Source of the DNA: Pseudomonas viridiflava
GTDB taxonomy: Bacteria; Pseudomonadota; Gammaproteobacteria; Pseudomonadales; Pseudomonadaceae
Direction: 5' to 3'
DNA: 64,000 bases
Assembly (NCBI RefSeq): GCF_900580675.1
Contig: NZ_UTBG01000171.1
Coordinates: forward strand, 1 to 64,000
Shown here: positions 63,480 through 64,000 of the stretch, piece by piece
Numbering within the stretch: the stretch's first letter is position 1
Layout of the letters: each line of letters begins with the position of its first letter
Position numbers and translations under genes: made by a program
The notes under the pieces: generated by a model
What the model was told of the DNA's origin: nothing
Databases searched by the model: none
Seen by the model: the letters and a program-made list of their open reading frames with translations, nothing else

Positions 63480-64000
63480 TTACTTCTCGACGAACGCGCG
63501 CTCGATCAGGTAATCACCCGGCTCACGCATGCGTGGCGAAACTTTCAGGCCAAAGCTGTTCAATACTTCGCTGGTCTCGTCCAACATGCTTGGGCTACCG
63601 CACAGCATGGCGCGGTCGTCCTCGGGGTTGATCGGCGGCAGGCCGATGTCGCTGAACAGCTTGCCGCTGCGCATCAGGTCGGTCAGGCGGCCTTCGTTTT
63701 CGAACGGCTCGCGGGTCACGGTCGGGTAGTAGATCAACTTGTCACGCAGGGCCTCGCCGAAGAATTCGTTCTGCGGCAGGTGCTCGGTGATGAATTCGCG
63801 GTAAGCGACTTCGTTGACGTAACGCACGCCGTGGCACAGGATCACTTTTTCGAAACGCTCGTACGTCTCCGGGTCCTGGATCACGCTCATGAACGGCGCG
63901 AGGCCAGTACCGGTGCTGAGCAGGTACAGGTGTTTGCCCGGCTTCAAATCGTCAAGCACCAGGGTGCCTGTCGGTTTTTTGCTGATGATGATCTCGTCGC
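63480..64000 (-). CDS. fpr: Fpr, ferredoxin-NADP reductase (3' part)
   Basis: Only the C-terminal 173 residues are in the window; the 5' end lies beyond 64000. The NADP-binding domain is clear: LYLLSTGTGLAPFMSVI, VILCHGVRYVNEVAYREFI, AMLCGSPSMLDETSEVL and the C-terminal GDYLIERAFVEK. It moves electrons between NADPH and ferredoxin or flavodoxin and helps in oxidative stress and heme metabolism in Pseudomonas. Confidence 0.92.
   Translation of the reverse strand, partial: DEIIISKKPTGTLVLDDLKPGKHLYLLSTGTGLAPFMSVIQDPETYERFEKVILCHGVRYVNEVAYREFITEHLPQNEFFGEALRDKLIYYPTVTREPFENEGRLTDLMRSGKLFSDIGLPPINPEDDRAMLCGSPSMLDETSEVLNSFGLKVSPRMREPGDYLIERAFVEK

Overview
The window is a 64 kb piece of a Pseudomonas chromosome, most likely of the P. 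fluorescens group. The grounds are a complete Wsp chemosensory operon, the typical Pseudomonas REP palindromes (GTGGGAGCGGGCTTGC type), GC-rich codon use and housekeeping genes such as opgD, kup, rimO, trmO and fpr. About half is ordinary host chromosome. The middle third (about 26.8-59.5 kb) is an apparently complete prophage.

Host, left (1-26.7 kb): wspABCDEFR, reading leftward from 8.6 kb to 0.15 kb, is a surface-sensing system that ends in the diguanylate cyclase WspR. A DUF533 protein and a LysR regulator follow. Then comes a polyamine/aminobutyraldehyde cluster: a first PatD-like aldehyde dehydrogenase, a YdcS-YdcT-YdcU-YdcV-type ABC importer, a second PatD-like dehydrogenase and a Tat-exported SpdH-like spermidine dehydrogenase. 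After that lie opgD, a XenA-like old yellow enzyme, kup, and a HigBA toxin-antitoxin pair bracketed by a 27-bp direct repeat.

Prophage (26,789-59,468): it is integrated inside rimO by a large serine recombinase. The host start of rimO is left as a 20-codon stub at attL. At attR the phage arm supplies a new start, a possible promoter and a recoded N-terminus, so rimO is rebuilt. From left to right the prophage holds: an AT-rich cargo zone (small orphan genes, an HNH-type zinc protein, a KAP P-loop NTPase and a broken copy of a spike-gene segment); a leftward HP1/P2-type morphogenesis operon (scaffold, capsid, terminase small subunit, completion proteins, sheath, tube, lysis genes with nested Rz/Rz1, tail chaperone with a probable -1 frameshift, tape measure, baseplate, fibre, hub, spike); rightward terminase, portal and Ogr-type activator; a gene-poor stretch with a P2-like cos candidate and palindromes; a plasmid-like RepA; a lambda-type cro/cI switch with repeated operators; small early genes; and the integrase. 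The phage is therefore a mosaic of HP1/P2 virion, lambda-like immunity, plasmid-like replication and serine integration.

Host, right (59.4-64 kb): restored rimO, a GNAT acetyltransferase, an RsuA-type pseudouridine-synthase homologue that lacks the catalytic aspartate, a DUF1456 protein, trmO and the 3' part of fpr.

The best candidates for something new are the protein-preserving rimO replacement carried by attP, the RepA-based replication module with adjacent palindromes and cos, and the KAP NTPase and HNH genes in the cargo slot, which are possible anti-phage functions. All function calls come from reading the sequence; no database search was run.
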